NCBI RefSeq assembly: GCF_040182365.1 | Contig: NZ_CP144460.1 | Location: 1,364,001 to 1,428,000, forward strand | DNA: 64,000 nt | DNA from: Xanthomonas sp. 10-10 | GTDB taxonomy: Bacteria > Pseudomonadota > Gammaproteobacteria > Xanthomonadales > Xanthomonadaceae | Direction: 5' to 3' | Part shown: piece by piece, positions 8,888 to 18,386 of the stretch | Layout: each line of letters begins with the position of its first letter | Position numbering within the stretch: the first letter of the stretch is position 1 | Notes under the pieces: model-generated | The model's database searches: none | What the model saw: the letters and a program-made list of their open reading frames with translations, nothing else | What the model was told of the DNA's origin: nothing | Position numbers and translations under genes: made by a program

Positions 8888-9955
8888 GTGGACACTGCTC
8901 TGAAACAGCGACTGATTGGCGCCATCGTTCTGGTGGCGCTTGCCGTGATCTTCCTGCCGATGCTGGTCAAGGGCCCCGCGCCGTCTAGCGGTGTGGCCGA
9001 TGTGCCACTGGAGGCGCCTGCCGCGCCCGGCAATGGCGAGTTCGAAACCCGCGAATTGCCGCTGGTCACCCCGGGCAATGCGCCTGCGGGTGGCGCGCTG
9101 GGCATGGCCGGTGCCCCCAGCGCGCCGGCCGCGGTGCAGGACAACCCGGACGCCGCCGATCTGGCCAACCCCTCCAGCGCCCCGTCCGCGCCGGAAGTGG
9201 CGGCCGGCAACTACGCGGTGAATTTTGGCGCGTATGCCACCAGCACCGATGCCGATGCGGTGATCGCGCGGCTTAAGCAGGCGCAGCTGCCCGGCTTCAG
9301 CGAGAAGACCCAGATCAATGGTCGCCCCGCCTGGCGCGTGCGCGTGGGGCCGTATGCCGACCAGGCCCAGGCCGAATCGGCGCGGCTGCAGGCAGTGAAG
9401 GTGCGCAGCGACGTCAACGCGCAGGTGGTGACGCTGGACGCCAACGCTTCCGCACCGGCGCCGGTTGCCACGCCGACGCTGACGCCTGCGCCGGCCGCAA
9501 AGCCTGGCAGCAGCGTGGCCGCCGCCAGCGCGCCTGCCGCGCCCAAGACCGAGAGCCTGCCACCGGAACCGGCCAAGCCGGTCGCCGCTCCCAAGCCGGC
9601 CGAAGCGCCCAAACCGGCGCCGGCCAAGCCTGACGTTGCCAAGCTGGAACCGGCCAAGCCAGAGCCGGCAAAACCGGTTGCGGCCGCACCCACCGTGCCG
9701 GCGGCTCCTGCCGCAAGCGGTGTCGGGTTTGCGGTGCAGCTGGGCGCGTTCGGCCGCGCCGAAGATGCCAATGCCCTGCGCGACCGCGTGCGCGCTGCCG
9801 GCTTCAGCGCCTTCGTCGAACAGGTCCGCACCGACAAGGGCGCACTCAACCGCGTGCGCGTCGGCCCGGTCGCCAATCGTGGCGATGCCGAGCAGTTGCG
9901 CGCGCAGGTGGCGGCCAAGGTCGGTATTTCCGGCATGGTGCGTCCGCATCCTTAG
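8888..9955 (+). CDS. dedD: DedD-like SPOR-domain cell-division protein
   Basis: A 355-residue inner-membrane protein with a single N-terminal anchor (residues 9-27, LIGAIVLVALAVIFLPMLV). A proline/alanine linker and two SPOR-like domains follow (about 108-180, NYAVNFGAYAT...; about 275-352, GFAVQLGAFGRAEDA...). SPOR domains bind denuded septal peptidoglycan. E. coli DedD has one SPOR domain, so the doubled domain is unusual. The linker between them is a lysine-alanine-proline-rich stretch with repeated EPAKP units. The start is GTG and no clear ribosome binding site is seen. It sits in the folC-dedD-cvpA-purF cluster. Confidence 0.85.
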   Translation: MDTALKQRLIGAIVLVALAVIFLPMLVKGPAPSSGVADVPLEAPAAPGNGEFETRELPLVTPGNAPAGGALGMAGAPSAPAAVQDNPDAADLANPSSAPSAPEVAAGNYAVNFGAYATSTDADAVIARLKQAQLPGFSEKTQINGRPAWRVRVGPYADQAQAESARLQAVKVRSDVNAQVVTLDANASAPAPVATPTLTPAPAAKPGSSVAAASAPAAPKTESLPPEPAKPVAAPKPAEAPKPAPAKPDVAKLEPAKPEPAKPVAAAPTVPAAPAASGVGFAVQLGAFGRAEDANALRDRVRAAGFSAFVEQVRTDKGALNRVRVGPVANRGDAEQLRAQVAAKVGISGMVRPHP

Positions 9956-10179
9956 AGATGCTCTCGACCTGCCGCGCCGCCTGGCGTCTGCGGTAGCGGT
10001 GCGAATCGGCGTGAGCCACGCGTCCGGTCCACGTGTTGCAGGCGCCGAAGAGGCGGATGATCAGCGCTGGCGTCTTTCGGACACACCCGCAGTTTCGACA
10101 GCTTCACGCCCACGGAGGGGAAGGCAATGATCAGCAAGCCACGTTGGACCGGCGTACGCGCCGCGCGGAGACCTCGCCA

Positions 10180-10926
10180 ATGATCGACATGGTGTTGGGC
10201 GTCATCATTCTGGTGTCGGCGCTGTTGGGCCTGCTGCGCGGCTTCGTCGCGATCGTGGTCGGCACCTTGTCGTGGTTGCTGGCGGGCTGGGCTACGTTCC
10301 TGTTTGGCGGCTCGGCCGCGCGCTGGCTGGCCGATGGCAAGCATCCGTCGGCCACCGAGTCGTTCGGCGGCTACGCCATGGTGTTTGTCGGCGTGCTGAT
10401 CAGTGTGGCGGTGATCGGCATGGTCATTCGCGCCGGCGTGGATGCGGTCAAGCTCGGCGGGACCGACCGCATGCTCGGGTTCGGTCTGGGCGTGGTGCGC
10501 GGCGGGTTTCTGGCCAGCGTGCTGGTGCTGCTGATGGGCTTCACGCCATTGCCGCGCGAGGCGGCGTGGCGACAATCGGTGCTGCTGCCGATCCTGCAGC
10601 CCGGTGCCGGCTGGATGCGAGCGCAACTGCCGGCCTGGCGCATGCCGTCGATGGACATGCCATCCATGGAACTGGGCAACCTGCCCACGGAGTTGGGGAA
10701 GTTGCCTTCGACAGGCGATAATGCGGACCTGGGCAAAATGCTGTCCGGGTCCGGACTGAGCGACACCGTGTCGCGGGCGCTCGGCAAACCCGGCAACGCC
10801 GCCAGCGACGGACGCAATCCGGCGCAGGCGATGCCGGCCAATATCGATCCGGCGCAGGTTCGCGGCGGAGAAAGCGACCCGGCTCGGGTCGAATCCCAAG
10901 GCCAGGCACGGCCACCTTCACAGTAA
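10180..10926 (+). CDS. cvpA: CvpA family membrane protein
   Basis: A 248-residue inner-membrane protein with about four hydrophobic segments in its first 130 residues (MIDMVLGVIILVSALLGLLR at the start). A hydrophilic C-terminal tail of about 100 residues follows, containing the repetitive PSMDMPSMELGNLPTELGKLP. CvpA is required for colicin V production and affects envelope homeostasis in E. coli; its biochemical role is unclear. GGAG nine bases upstream supports the start at 10180. It lies 30 bp ahead of purF, as in E. coli. Confidence 0.9.
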   Translation: MIDMVLGVIILVSALLGLLRGFVAIVVGTLSWLLAGWATFLFGGSAARWLADGKHPSATESFGGYAMVFVGVLISVAVIGMVIRAGVDAVKLGGTDRMLGFGLGVVRGGFLASVLVLLMGFTPLPREAAWRQSVLLPILQPGAGWMRAQLPAWRMPSMDMPSMELGNLPTELGKLPSTGDNADLGKMLSGSGLSDTVSRALGKPGNAASDGRNPAQAMPANIDPAQVRGGESDPARVESQGQARPPSQ

Positions 10927-10956
10927 CGGCGCAAGCCGCAGCGGAGAACGCGCACC

Positions 10957-12423
10957 ATGTGTGGCATCGTCGGTATTGTCGGCAACCAAAACGTCGCCGG
11001 GCAACTTTATGACGGCCTGACCGTCCTGCAGCATCGTGGGCAGGACGCCGCAGGCATCGCCACCGCAGACGGCACGCGGTTGCGCGTGCAAAAAGCCAAT
11101 GGCCTGGTACGCGATGTCTTCGACGAGAAAAAGATGGCGGTGCTGGAAGGCCGCGTCGGCATCGCGCATTGCCGCTACCCGACCGCAGGCTCGGAAGGCA
11201 TGGACGAGGCGCAGCCGTTCTACGTCAATTCGCCCTACGGCATCGCGCTGGCGCACAACGGCAACCTGATCAACACCGAGGCCTTGCGCCAGCAGGTGTT
11301 CGAAGCCGACCGCCGCAACATCAACACCGATTCGGACAGCGAAGTGCTGCTGAACGTGTTCGCCTACGAGCTGGATGCGCAGCGCATGCTCACCCCCGAG
11401 GCGGCGATCCGCGCGGTGGCCGGCGTGCACCGCCGTTGCAAGGGGGGCTATGCGGTGGTCAGCGTGGTGCTGGGCCTGGGTCTGGTGGCCTTCCGCGACC
11501 CGCACGGCATCCGTCCGCTGGTGCTGGGCAAGCGCGAGCACGCCGAAGGCACCGAATACATCGTCTCCTCCGAATCGGCCGCGCTGGACATCCTCGGCTA
11601 CCAGCGCGTGCGCGACGTGCGTCCCGGCGAGGCGATGGTGATCACCGCGCGCGGCGAGCTGTTTTCGGAAGTCTGCGCGGCGCCGACCGTCAACGCGCCG
11701 TGCATCTTCGAGTACGTGTACTTCGCGCGCCCCGATTCGATGATCGACAATATTTCGGTGCACAAGGCGCGTATGCGCATGGGCCTGAAGCTGGGCGAGA
11801 AGATCCTGCGCCTGCGCCCGGATCACGATATCGACACCATCATTCCGATCCCGGACACCTCGCGCGACGTGGCGCTGGAAATGTCCAACGTGCTCGGGGT
11901 GAAATACCGCGAGGGTTTCGTCAAGAACCGTTACGTGGGCCGCACCTTCATCATGCCGGGGCAGGGCGAGCGGCAGAAGTCGGTGCGCCGCAAGCTCAAC
12001 CCGATCCACCTGGAATTCCGCAACCGTGTGGTGCTGCTGGTGGACGATTCCATCGTACGCGGCACCACCAGCCGGCAGATCGTGCAGATGGCGCGCGATG
12101 CCGGTGCGCGCAAGGTGTACTTGGCCTCGGCCGCGCCGCCGGTGCGTTACCCCAATATCTACGGCATCGACATGCCGGCCGCCGAAGAGCTGATCGCGCA
12201 TGGCCGCAGCGAGCTGGAAATCCAGGAATTCCTGGGCTGCGACTGGCTGATCTACCAGGACCTGGAAGATCTGGAAGTGGCGGTGCGCGAAGGCAATCCG
12301 GACATCCAGCAGTTCGATTCTTCCTGCTTCAACGGCGAGTACATCACCGGCATCGAACCGGGCTATTTCGAACGCATCCAGCAACTGCGCTCGGACGATG
12401 CCAAGAAGCGTCGCCGCGCCTGA
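10957..12423 (+). CDS. purF: Amidophosphoribosyltransferase
   Basis: First committed enzyme of purine synthesis: glutamine plus PRPP gives 5-phosphoribosylamine. The 488-residue protein starts MCGIVGIVG, so Cys2 becomes the N-terminal nucleophile of the class II glutaminase domain (about 2-235). The phosphoribosyltransferase domain carries [13 protein letters not shown], the PRPP-binding motif. There is no long propeptide before the cysteine, as in E. coli PurF. A GGAG lies upstream. The downstream lipoprotein gene overlaps its 3' end by 26 bases. Confidence 0.97.
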   Translation: MCGIVGIVGNQNVAGQLYDGLTVLQHRGQDAAGIATADGTRLRVQKANGLVRDVFDEKKMAVLEGRVGIAHCRYPTAGSEGMDEAQPFYVNSPYGIALAHNGNLINTEALRQQVFEADRRNINTDSDSEVLLNVFAYELDAQRMLTPEAAIRAVAGVHRRCKGGYAVVSVVLGLGLVAFRDPHGIRPLVLGKREHAEGTEYIVSSESAALDILGYQRVRDVRPGEAMVITARGELFSEVCAAPTVNAPCIFEYVYFARPDSMIDNISVHKARMRMGLKLGEKILRLRPDHDIDTIIPIPDTSRDVALEMSNVLGVKYREGFVKNRYVGRTFIMPGQGERQKSVRRKLNPIHLEFRNRVVLLVDDSIVRGTTSRQIVQMARDAGARKVYLASAAPPVRYPNIYGIDMPAAEELIAHGRSELEIQEFLGCDWLIYQDLEDLEVAVREGNPDIQQFDSSCFNGEYITGIEPGYFERIQQLRSDDAKKRRRA

Positions 12424-13003
12424 ATTGTCACGGCGCTGCGGCCACCTTGCCGTGGTCGCCGCCGTGGTAGCCCTGCTGCTGTCGGGCTGCGTCGTCGATG
12501 ACGCTGCGCCAGTCCGCACCGTGGACGATGCACGCCTGCGCAACGGCCAGGTGCCTGTTGCGCTAAGCACCACCTTGGACATGCAATTGGACTGGCAGCA
12601 ACAGGCCGCACTGGACCCCGCATTCGCCACGCCCGCAGGCGCGCAGCGGCTGGATCTTGCCGGCGCCACGCGCGTGGGCGAGGCGATTGTGGTGATGCGG
12701 CTGCGCGAGGCGGCAGCTGCAGGCGCACCGCCAGCGGGCCTGGCCGAATGGACGTACGCGGTGGATTGCCGCAGCGACCAGGCGCGCTTGCTCGGCGCCG
12801 GAGTCGGCATTGGTGCGGGTGAACCTGGCGCATTGCCATCAGCGGTGTCCGCGCCTGCACAGGCCGATCGTACGCGGCTGTTCGCGCTGGCCTGTGCCAA
12901 ACGCACCGCTTGCCAGTTGCGGATCAAGGCAAACCCGTGCGAGCGGGTGCGTGCAGCATCGCTGGCAGCACTGGGCCGGCAACCGCTGCGGCAGGCCCGG
13001 TGA
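12398..13003 (+). CDS. Hypothetical lipoprotein
   Basis: A protein of up to 201 residues with a lipoprotein signal: a hydrophobic run [13 protein letters not shown], with the lipobox cysteine at residue 31 of the longest form. The ATG at 12398 lies inside purF; an in-frame TTG at 12425, just after the purF stop, would give a more usual 22-residue signal peptide. The mature part contains two paired-cysteine stretches near the C-terminus ([18 protein letters not shown]). I do not recognise a family. Its stop overlaps a GTG that may start the next gene, suggesting coupling. Confidence 0.65.
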   Translation: MPRSVAAPELSRRCGHLAVVAAVVALLLSGCVVDDAAPVRTVDDARLRNGQVPVALSTTLDMQLDWQQQAALDPAFATPAGAQRLDLAGATRVGEAIVVMRLREAAAAGAPPAGLAEWTYAVDCRSDQARLLGAGVGIGAGEPGALPSAVSAPAQADRTRLFALACAKRTACQLRIKANPCERVRAASLAALGRQPLRQAR

Positions 13004-13005
13004 GC

Positions 13006-13806
13006 ATGGATCTGTTCGATGCCGCACGCGCGTGCCTGGACGCTGCCGACCCGCTGCGAAAGGTCGCGTTGACGCAACAGTGCGCAGCCGCGTTTCGCGA
13101 GGGCCGGCTGCTGTTGGACGCGGCCGCTCCTGCACCTGGGCCGATCCGCATGCCGGGTCGGCCAGCCACGCCGGTGCTGGTGCACCCGCGCGAGCTGCCG
13201 CGGCGCGGGCTGGGCACGCCGGAAGGGCGCGCTGCCTTCATCCATGCGATTGCGCATATCGAACTCAATGCGATCGATCTGGCCTGGGACGCGGTGTATC
13301 GCTTTCGCGGCCTGCCTGATGGCTTCTACGCCGATTGGGTGGCGGTGGCCGACGACGAATCGCGTCACTTCATGCTGCTGCGCGCACGCCTGCAGGCACA
13401 CGATCGCGACTACGGCGACTTTGCCGCGCACAACGGCTTGTGGGAAATGTGCGAGAAAACCGCGCATGACGGTCTGGCGCGCATGGCGTTGGTGCCGCGG
13501 GTGCTGGAAGCGCGCGGCCTGGATGTGACACCGGCGATGATCGTCAAACTGCGTTCGCTCGGCGATGCCGCCACGGCCGAGGTGCTGGAGACGATCCTGC
13601 GCGAGGAAGTGGCGCACGTGGCCGCCGGCTCGCGCTGGTACCGCTGGTATTGCGCACAGGCCGGTATCGAACCAAGGGCGCGCTTCAAGGCGTTGTTGCG
13701 CGAGTACGCCGGCGGTTATCTGCATGGCCCGTTCAATCTGCAGGCGCGGCTGCTTGCCGGTTTCGACGAAGACGAACTCGCCGATCTGGTGGAGCAGGCC
13801 GGCTGA
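13006..13806 (+). CDS. DUF455 ferritin-like domain protein
   Basis: A 266-residue helical protein of the DUF455 group of ferritin-like proteins. The expected metal-binding glutamate/histidine pattern is present: AFIHAIAHIELNAIDLAWDA, then DDESRHFMLLRARL, then ILREEVAHVAAGSRWY. These spaced E..H pairs form di-iron or related sites in the superfamily. The substrate is unknown. ATG 13006 is chosen; a GTG at 13000 overlaps the stop of the preceding lipoprotein gene (GTGA), which would couple translation and add two residues. Confidence 0.82.
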   Translation: MDLFDAARACLDAADPLRKVALTQQCAAAFREGRLLLDAAAPAPGPIRMPGRPATPVLVHPRELPRRGLGTPEGRAAFIHAIAHIELNAIDLAWDAVYRFRGLPDGFYADWVAVADDESRHFMLLRARLQAHDRDYGDFAAHNGLWEMCEKTAHDGLARMALVPRVLEARGLDVTPAMIVKLRSLGDAATAEVLETILREEVAHVAAGSRWYRWYCAQAGIEPRARFKALLREYAGGYLHGPFNLQARLLAGFDEDELADLVEQAG

Positions 13807-14686
13807 GGGCGTGGTTCGTTGCCGCTGTCATGCAACGGTATACGCATGCGCTGTCGGGCACGGGGCGCAGAGTGATTTAGGTGCGCTTGACGCGATCGGC
13901 GCTTCGCAAGCGGCGCTGGTCGAGGCTGCAGTGCCCTCACCAATCGGCAGCTACGCAGCGCATCCATCCCTGCGGTCACCGCGTCCTGCAAGCGGTGGGA
14001 TGCCACACCAAGGACTTGGTCGATTGTTCGATTGAAAACCAGGCACACCGACCATCACGACCGGTCCTTGCCCGCCCACCGTCGCGGGCCCTGATGCGGC
14101 GTGGATGCATAAGAGTCTGCATGGACGGATTCACCGCGCGTCCCGCGATGGAGGGCAGGTAAGGGCCCTGCAGCTAACGCACGGATCAAGCGCTTTGCAA
14201 GCGCTGAATGCAGCGCAGCTAAGCCTCCCAAGACGCCAAGAACCTTCTCGTCAGAGCGCCTGACAGAAAGCCGGAAACAACGCGCAGGTTGCTGCCGGCC
14301 GCGCCCCCCGGCTGGCATCCGACCTGTCCATCCGATACAGGCGCAGCCAATGACAGCGATGCCCGCCTGATCGACGCGCGTTGGTTGGCGCGCGGTTTTT
14401 CGGTCTGTCGGTAGACCTGCGGACTTGGTCTGACGTGCGCCGCTGCAACATCGGCGATGCAGCGCGACGCGCGCGTCTCGCCGCCACCCCTTTCGACCGG
14501 AACTGTGCGCTACGTCGTCGCGCATGCGGCCGGAATCGCATCCAGTCTTCGGCAAGCATCACAAAAACGTAATTTTCTTTTGTAACAACTTGCATTCGGT
14601 ACATTCCGGCGCGCCCTAATGGCGTCCCGGGGACAGGGGCCCGGTGTTTCGCACCCATTGCTTCCATGTCTTAGGAGAGAGAGACG
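13807..14686. other. Long intergenic region before the metalloprotease, no gene recognised
   Basis: 880 bases without a convincing gene on either strand; candidate frames are basic, low-information by-products. A segment near 14070-14170 (cccgcccaccgtcgcgggcc to ggagggcaggtaagggccc) looks like intergenic repeat sequence I associate with xanthomonads, but I cannot verify copies. A terminator-like hairpin is at 14375-14401. The AT-rich stretch 14558-14605 is the likely promoter zone of the protease gene. Confidence 0.45.
14375..14401 (+). terminator. Possible intrinsic terminator
   Basis: CGCGCG at 14375-14380 pairs with CGCGCG at 14389-14394 across an 8-base loop and is followed by GTTTTT. 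The stem is only 6 bp and no gene ends nearby on this strand, so it could end a small untranslated RNA or be chance. Confidence 0.35.
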
Positions 14687-15940
14687 ATGAAGTCGAAGTC
14701 GATGTGCACCACGGTCGGTCTGATCGCCATGTGCCTGGCCGGGTCGGCCGCTGCTGCCGGCAAGCCCCTGTACCAAACCGGCCCGGCGCTCAGCCGCAGC
14801 GCCGCGGCAACCGCCACCGCAGAACCCTCGCTGCAACGCCTGTTGAGCGCCCCGTCCACCACCAACGCACAGGTGGTGCAGCTCGATGCCGGCGCGGTGA
14901 CCGCTGGCGAAAAACTGCTGGAATTGCAGCTGGATGGCCAGACCATCACCGCCACGCAGGCCAAGGTGGATGCGTTGGAGGGCGGCGACAGCGTGTGGTA
15001 CGGCAACCTCGGCCCGCGCGCCGGTACCCGCGCGCGCACCTTGTCCGGCGTGGACCCGTTGAACTCGGCCATTCTGGTGCGCAGCGGCGAGACCGTCACC
15101 GGCACCATCCGCTACGCCGGCAAGCTGTATCGCCTGCGTCCGTTGGCTGATGGCCGCCATGTGCTGGTGCAGGTCGACGAGCAACGCATGCCGCAGGAAC
15201 ATCCGGCCGAATACAGCCTGCTGCCCAGGTTCGACATGCCCGGCGACGGGCGCGTGACCGCAGCGGCCGCCTCATCCGGCAGCCCGGCCACCATCCGCGT
15301 GCTGGTCGTGGCCACCAACAAGGCGGTAACCGCGTACGGCGGCAACATGCAGTCGCTGGTGCAGCTGGCGGTGGCCGAAGCCAACCAGGGCTACATCAAC
15401 AGCAATGTCGGCATCACCCTGCAGTTGGCGCGCTACGAGACCACCAGCTACACCGAAACCGGCAACTTCACCACCGACCTGCAGCGCTTCCGCGTAACCA
15501 ACGACGGTTACATGGACAGCATCCACACCAGCCGCAACACCTACACCGCAGACGTGGGCGTGATCGTGCTGGACAACAGCAGCTACTGCGGGCTGGCCTC
15601 GGGCATCGGCTCCACGGCCGCGAGCGCCTTCGCGTCGGTGTACTGGGACTGCGCGACCGGCTACTACAGCTTTGCGCATGAAATCGGCCATCTGCAAAGC
15701 GCCCGCCACGATGCCACCAACGACCCGAGCACCTCGCCGTACGCCTATGGTCACGGCTATCGCTACGGCAACAGCTGGCGCACCATCATGGCCTACGATT
15801 GCACCAGCGGCTGCCCGCGGCTGAATTACTGGTCCAACCCCAACATCAGCTACAACGGCGTGCCCATGGGCAATGCCAGCACCGCCGACAATCAGCGCGT
15901 GCTGGTCAACACCAAGGCCACCATCGCCGGCTTCCGCTGA
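14687..15940 (+). CDS. Exported zinc metalloprotease of the metzincin clan (peptidyl-Asp M72-like)
   Basis: A 417-residue secreted protease. Residues 1-24 are a Sec signal peptide (TVGLIAMCLAGSAAAA). A propeptide-like region of about 175 residues follows, then a catalytic domain with HEIGHLQSARHD at 331-342: H331, H335 and H341 are zinc ligands and E332 is the catalytic base. The Met-turn is TIMAYD with M368. Ser338 replaces the glycine usual in the metzincin HExxHxxGxxH motif. Cysteine pairs are likely disulfides (CGLAS...WDCATG, DCTSGCPR). The overall form resembles peptidyl-Asp metallopeptidases, which would suit an extracellular degradative enzyme. A strong GGAGAGAGAG ribosome binding site precedes the start. 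Confidence 0.85.
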   Translation: MKSKSMCTTVGLIAMCLAGSAAAAGKPLYQTGPALSRSAAATATAEPSLQRLLSAPSTTNAQVVQLDAGAVTAGEKLLELQLDGQTITATQAKVDALEGGDSVWYGNLGPRAGTRARTLSGVDPLNSAILVRSGETVTGTIRYAGKLYRLRPLADGRHVLVQVDEQRMPQEHPAEYSLLPRFDMPGDGRVTAAAASSGSPATIRVLVVATNKAVTAYGGNMQSLVQLAVAEANQGYINSNVGITLQLARYETTSYTETGNFTTDLQRFRVTNDGYMDSIHTSRNTYTADVGVIVLDNSSYCGLASGIGSTAASAFASVYWDCATGYYSFAHEIGHLQSARHDATNDPSTSPYAYGHGYRYGNSWRTIMAYDCTSGCPRLNYWSNPNISYNGVPMGNASTADNQRVLVNTKATIAGFR

Positions 15941-16077
15941 TCGGTGTGCGATTGCGATGGCCCGGCACCGAGCGGTGTCGGGCCATTGCGCGAGTGCGCT
16001 ACACCCGGGCGCGATGATCGCGCAGACTAGACGCACCGCCGGCGCCTGCCGGCCACGTCCTGTCGAGCGGAGCACTC

Positions 16078-16497
16078 ATGTCCACGTTCCCGCGTTATGC
16101 GCTGCTGTGCCTGGTCGCGCTGGCAGTTGCCGGATGCAAACAGCAACCTGCCGAGCCCGCCGCCACCCCACCCAAGCCCGCGGTTGCCGTGCCGGCGCCC
16201 GCCACCGAAAACGCTGCCCAGGCGCGCGCGCTGCAGTTGCTCGAAACACGGCTGCAAACCGACAAGGTCTACCCGGACAACTGCATCACCATCATGGCCG
16301 AACAGGACGATCCGCCAACCCCGGACGCGTTTGAGTTTGCCGTGCGCGAACGCCATGGCGACGGCTGCCCAGGCGACCCGCAGACCAGCCCGGTGCGCGA
16401 TCGCTTCCGCGTCCAGGCAGATGGCACGCTGTTCTGGTACGACGTGGTCAATGCGGATTTTGTCGACTACGCCGAGCGTGCGCGCAGCGTTCAATGA
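16078..16497 (+). CDS. Hypothetical lipoprotein
   Basis: A 139-residue protein with a clear lipoprotein signal ending LAVAGC (Cys20), then a proline/alanine-rich linker (about 22-42) and a compact domain of about 90 residues containing two cysteines (DNCITIM, GDGCPGD) that could pair. The C-terminal half ends FWYDVVNADFVDYAERARS. The family is not recognised. It probably sits in the outer membrane facing the periplasm. It lies 137 bp downstream of the protease gene, so its own promoter is likely. Confidence 0.7.
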   Translation: MSTFPRYALLCLVALAVAGCKQQPAEPAATPPKPAVAVPAPATENAAQARALQLLETRLQTDKVYPDNCITIMAEQDDPPTPDAFEFAVRERHGDGCPGDPQTSPVRDRFRVQADGTLFWYDVVNADFVDYAERARSVQ

Positions 16498-16906
16498 CAC
16501 GCTGTAGCGACTTGGCCAGCCGGGACTGCGCGCAGGCGTCTGGTTGCCGGCGAGCGCTGCCACTGGGTATTGGCGCATCCGGACGCGATGTTGGTAGCGG
16601 CATCCGTTGCCGATGAAGGTTGCACTTTCGGGACTTTCAGCAGCGCGATTGATCGATGTATCCGATGCCGGACGGATTGGGTGCGGCACCCGAATCGAGA
16701 GTGCAACGCGCGCGCTGCGCCGTGTTGAGCGCACGGGCTGGACTGGACGAGGTGTTCGCTGTCTTCAGCGGCGCGCCGTCGTGCGTGCGAAGCAGTGGCC
16801 GCACCTGGCCTGCGATGCGAAGCGCGCCGCCACATTCGCGCAACCGGCGGCAACGGACTCACCGCAGCGCAATCCCCGCATGCGGGGGCGGCTGCGGCTG
16901 CCGGAT
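16498..16906. other. Intergenic region, no gene recognised
   Basis: About 409 bases between a plus-strand lipoprotein and the end of minus-strand lpxH. Frames on both strands are by-products rich in arginine and alanine. I see no hairpin with a T-run, repeat array or RNA gene. Confidence 0.45.
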
Positions 16907-17650
16907 CTAGAGCGGCAACTGCTCCAACGCAACGCCATCGGCATCCACCCGCAGCACCGAGCCTTGCTCGTACCAGTCGCCCAGCACGATGCGCGTGCAG
17001 GTGTTGCCACCGGCTTGCAGGGTATGGATTGCGGGGCGATGGGTATGGCCGTGGATCATGCGATCCAGGCCGTAACGCACGAAGGTCGCTTCCACCTCGG
17101 CCTGCGACACGTCGGTGACGGTTTCGAGCTGCGCCTGGTCGCCCTGCTTGAGTTCGGCGTAGCGGGCCTGACTTGCCGCACGCGCCTGCTGCGCGAAGGC
17201 CACGCGGGCGGCCAGCGGCTGTGCCAGAAACTGCGCCTGAAACACCGGGTCGCGGGTCTGCGCACGGAATGCCTGATAGGCGGTGTCGTCGGTGCACAGC
17301 AGGTCGCCGTGCAGCAGCAGCGTCGTATGGCCGTAGAGATCGATCACGGTGGGGTCGGGCAGAATGCGCAAGCCGGCGCGCTGCGCGTAGGCATCGCCCA
17401 CCAGGAAGTCGCGGTTGCCCGGCATGAAGAAGACTGGGACGCCGGCATCGGCCACCGCATGCAATGCCACCGCGACCTCATCTGCAGCGGTGGACGGGGT
17501 GTCATCGCCGATCCAGGCTTCGAACAGGTCCCCAAGGATGTACAGCGCATCGCTCCCGGGCACCTGCGTGCGCAGGAAATCCAGAAACAGCGCGGTGATC
17601 GCCGGCCGGGCCGGATCCAGATGCAGGTCGGAAATGAACAGTGTCGTCAT
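16907..17650 (-). CDS. lpxH: UDP-2,3-diacylglucosamine diphosphatase
   Basis: Lipid A biosynthesis: hydrolyses UDP-2,3-diacylglucosamine to lipid X and UMP at the inner membrane. This is a 247-residue calcineurin-like metallophosphoesterase. Its metal motifs are in order: DLHL (D8, H10), [11 protein letters not shown] (D41), PGNRDFLVG (N79), [11 protein letters not shown] and IHGHTHRPA. The start at 17650 gives [16 protein letters not shown], equivalent to E. coli LpxH; longer in-frame starts add unrelated sequence. It is transcribed alone, downstream of the PAP2 gene on the same strand after a 193-bp gap. Confidence 0.95.
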   Translation of the reverse strand: MTTLFISDLHLDPARPAITALFLDFLRTQVPGSDALYILGDLFEAWIGDDTPSTAADEVAVALHAVADAGVPVFFMPGNRDFLVGDAYAQRAGLRILPDPTVIDLYGHTTLLLHGDLLCTDDTAYQAFRAQTRDPVFQAQFLAQPLAARVAFAQQARAASQARYAELKQGDQAQLETVTDVSQAEVEATFVRYGLDRMIHGHTHRPAIHTLQAGGNTCTRIVLGDWYEQGSVLRVDADGVALEQLPL

Positions 17651-17843
17651 CGCGCCATTGTACGTCCGGACCGCCGGATGGCGAGGCGCGGTAGCTGCGA
17701 TTGCGTGAGCGGGCAGGCAACGCATCGCAGCGGTATGCACCTGCGCAGGCACCCGGCCTGAGTCCCGGTCTGTCGCGCAATAACGATGAGGAAACAGGGC
17801 CAGGCACACGCGAGCTTGCGCGGCGCGGTGCTGCCGCAAACCT

Positions 17844-18386
17844 CTACCCGATCAGTGCCGGCAGCCCCCACAACGACAGACTCGCCAGCGCGACGCCGAT
17901 CGCCGTGGCGGCCAGCACGTCGCTGGGGTAATGCAATCCAAGCACGACGCGCGATAGCGCCACGCATGCCGAAAATGGCACCAGCAGCGGGGCGAGCCAC
18001 GGGTAGTAGGCCAGCGCCACGATGCTGAAGGACACCGCATGCAAGGTGTGGCCGGAGGGAAAACTGAACTCGTCCAGCGGCGCCACCCAGGCGCGGATGC
18101 GCACGTCGGCGGCGTAGGGACGCGGGCGGCGGGTCCAGCGCTTGAGTGCCTTGTACAGCGTCAAGGCGAGCACGCCGGTGGCGGCCATGTGCGCCGAGGC
18201 GCGAACGCCACCCATGCCGTCGAGCAGCACCAGCAGGCCCATCAGGCAGTACCAGAACACACCATCGCCCAGGCGGCTGATGGTGGCGAATGTGCGGCGC
18301 ACCGTGTGTCGGCGGCACCAATGGTTGGCGCGTCGGCACCAGCGCGCTTCATGACCGCGCAAGACCTCAAGCCGCGTTGACGACAT
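17844..18386 (-). CDS. PAP2 superfamily membrane phosphatase
   Basis: A 180-residue integral membrane phosphatase with the three-part PAP2 signature: KRWTRRPRP (from KxxxxxxRP), FPSGH, and [12 protein letters not shown] (from SRxxxxxHxxxD). About four hydrophobic segments surround these. Such enzymes dephosphorylate phosphatidic acid, undecaprenyl diphosphate or related lipids; the substrate here is unknown. The start at 18386 overlaps the last 20 bases of the glycosyltransferase gene upstream, implying translational coupling and a shared envelope-lipid role. An earlier start at 18443 would lie deeper inside that gene. Confidence 0.88.
   Translation of the reverse strand: MSSTRLEVLRGHEARWCRRANHWCRRHTVRRTFATISRLGDGVFWYCLMGLLVLLDGMGGVRASAHMAATGVLALTLYKALKRWTRRPRPYAADVRIRAWVAPLDEFSFPSGHTLHAVSFSIVALAYYPWLAPLLVPFSACVALSRVVLGLHYPSDVLAATAIGVALASLSLWGLPALIG

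Noticed and set aside
13716-14048. Possible small protein in the region before the metalloprotease
   Set aside because: The sequence is basic and repeat-like, has no ribosome binding site, and overlaps the 3' end of the ferritin-like gene; it looks like intergenic repeat DNA.
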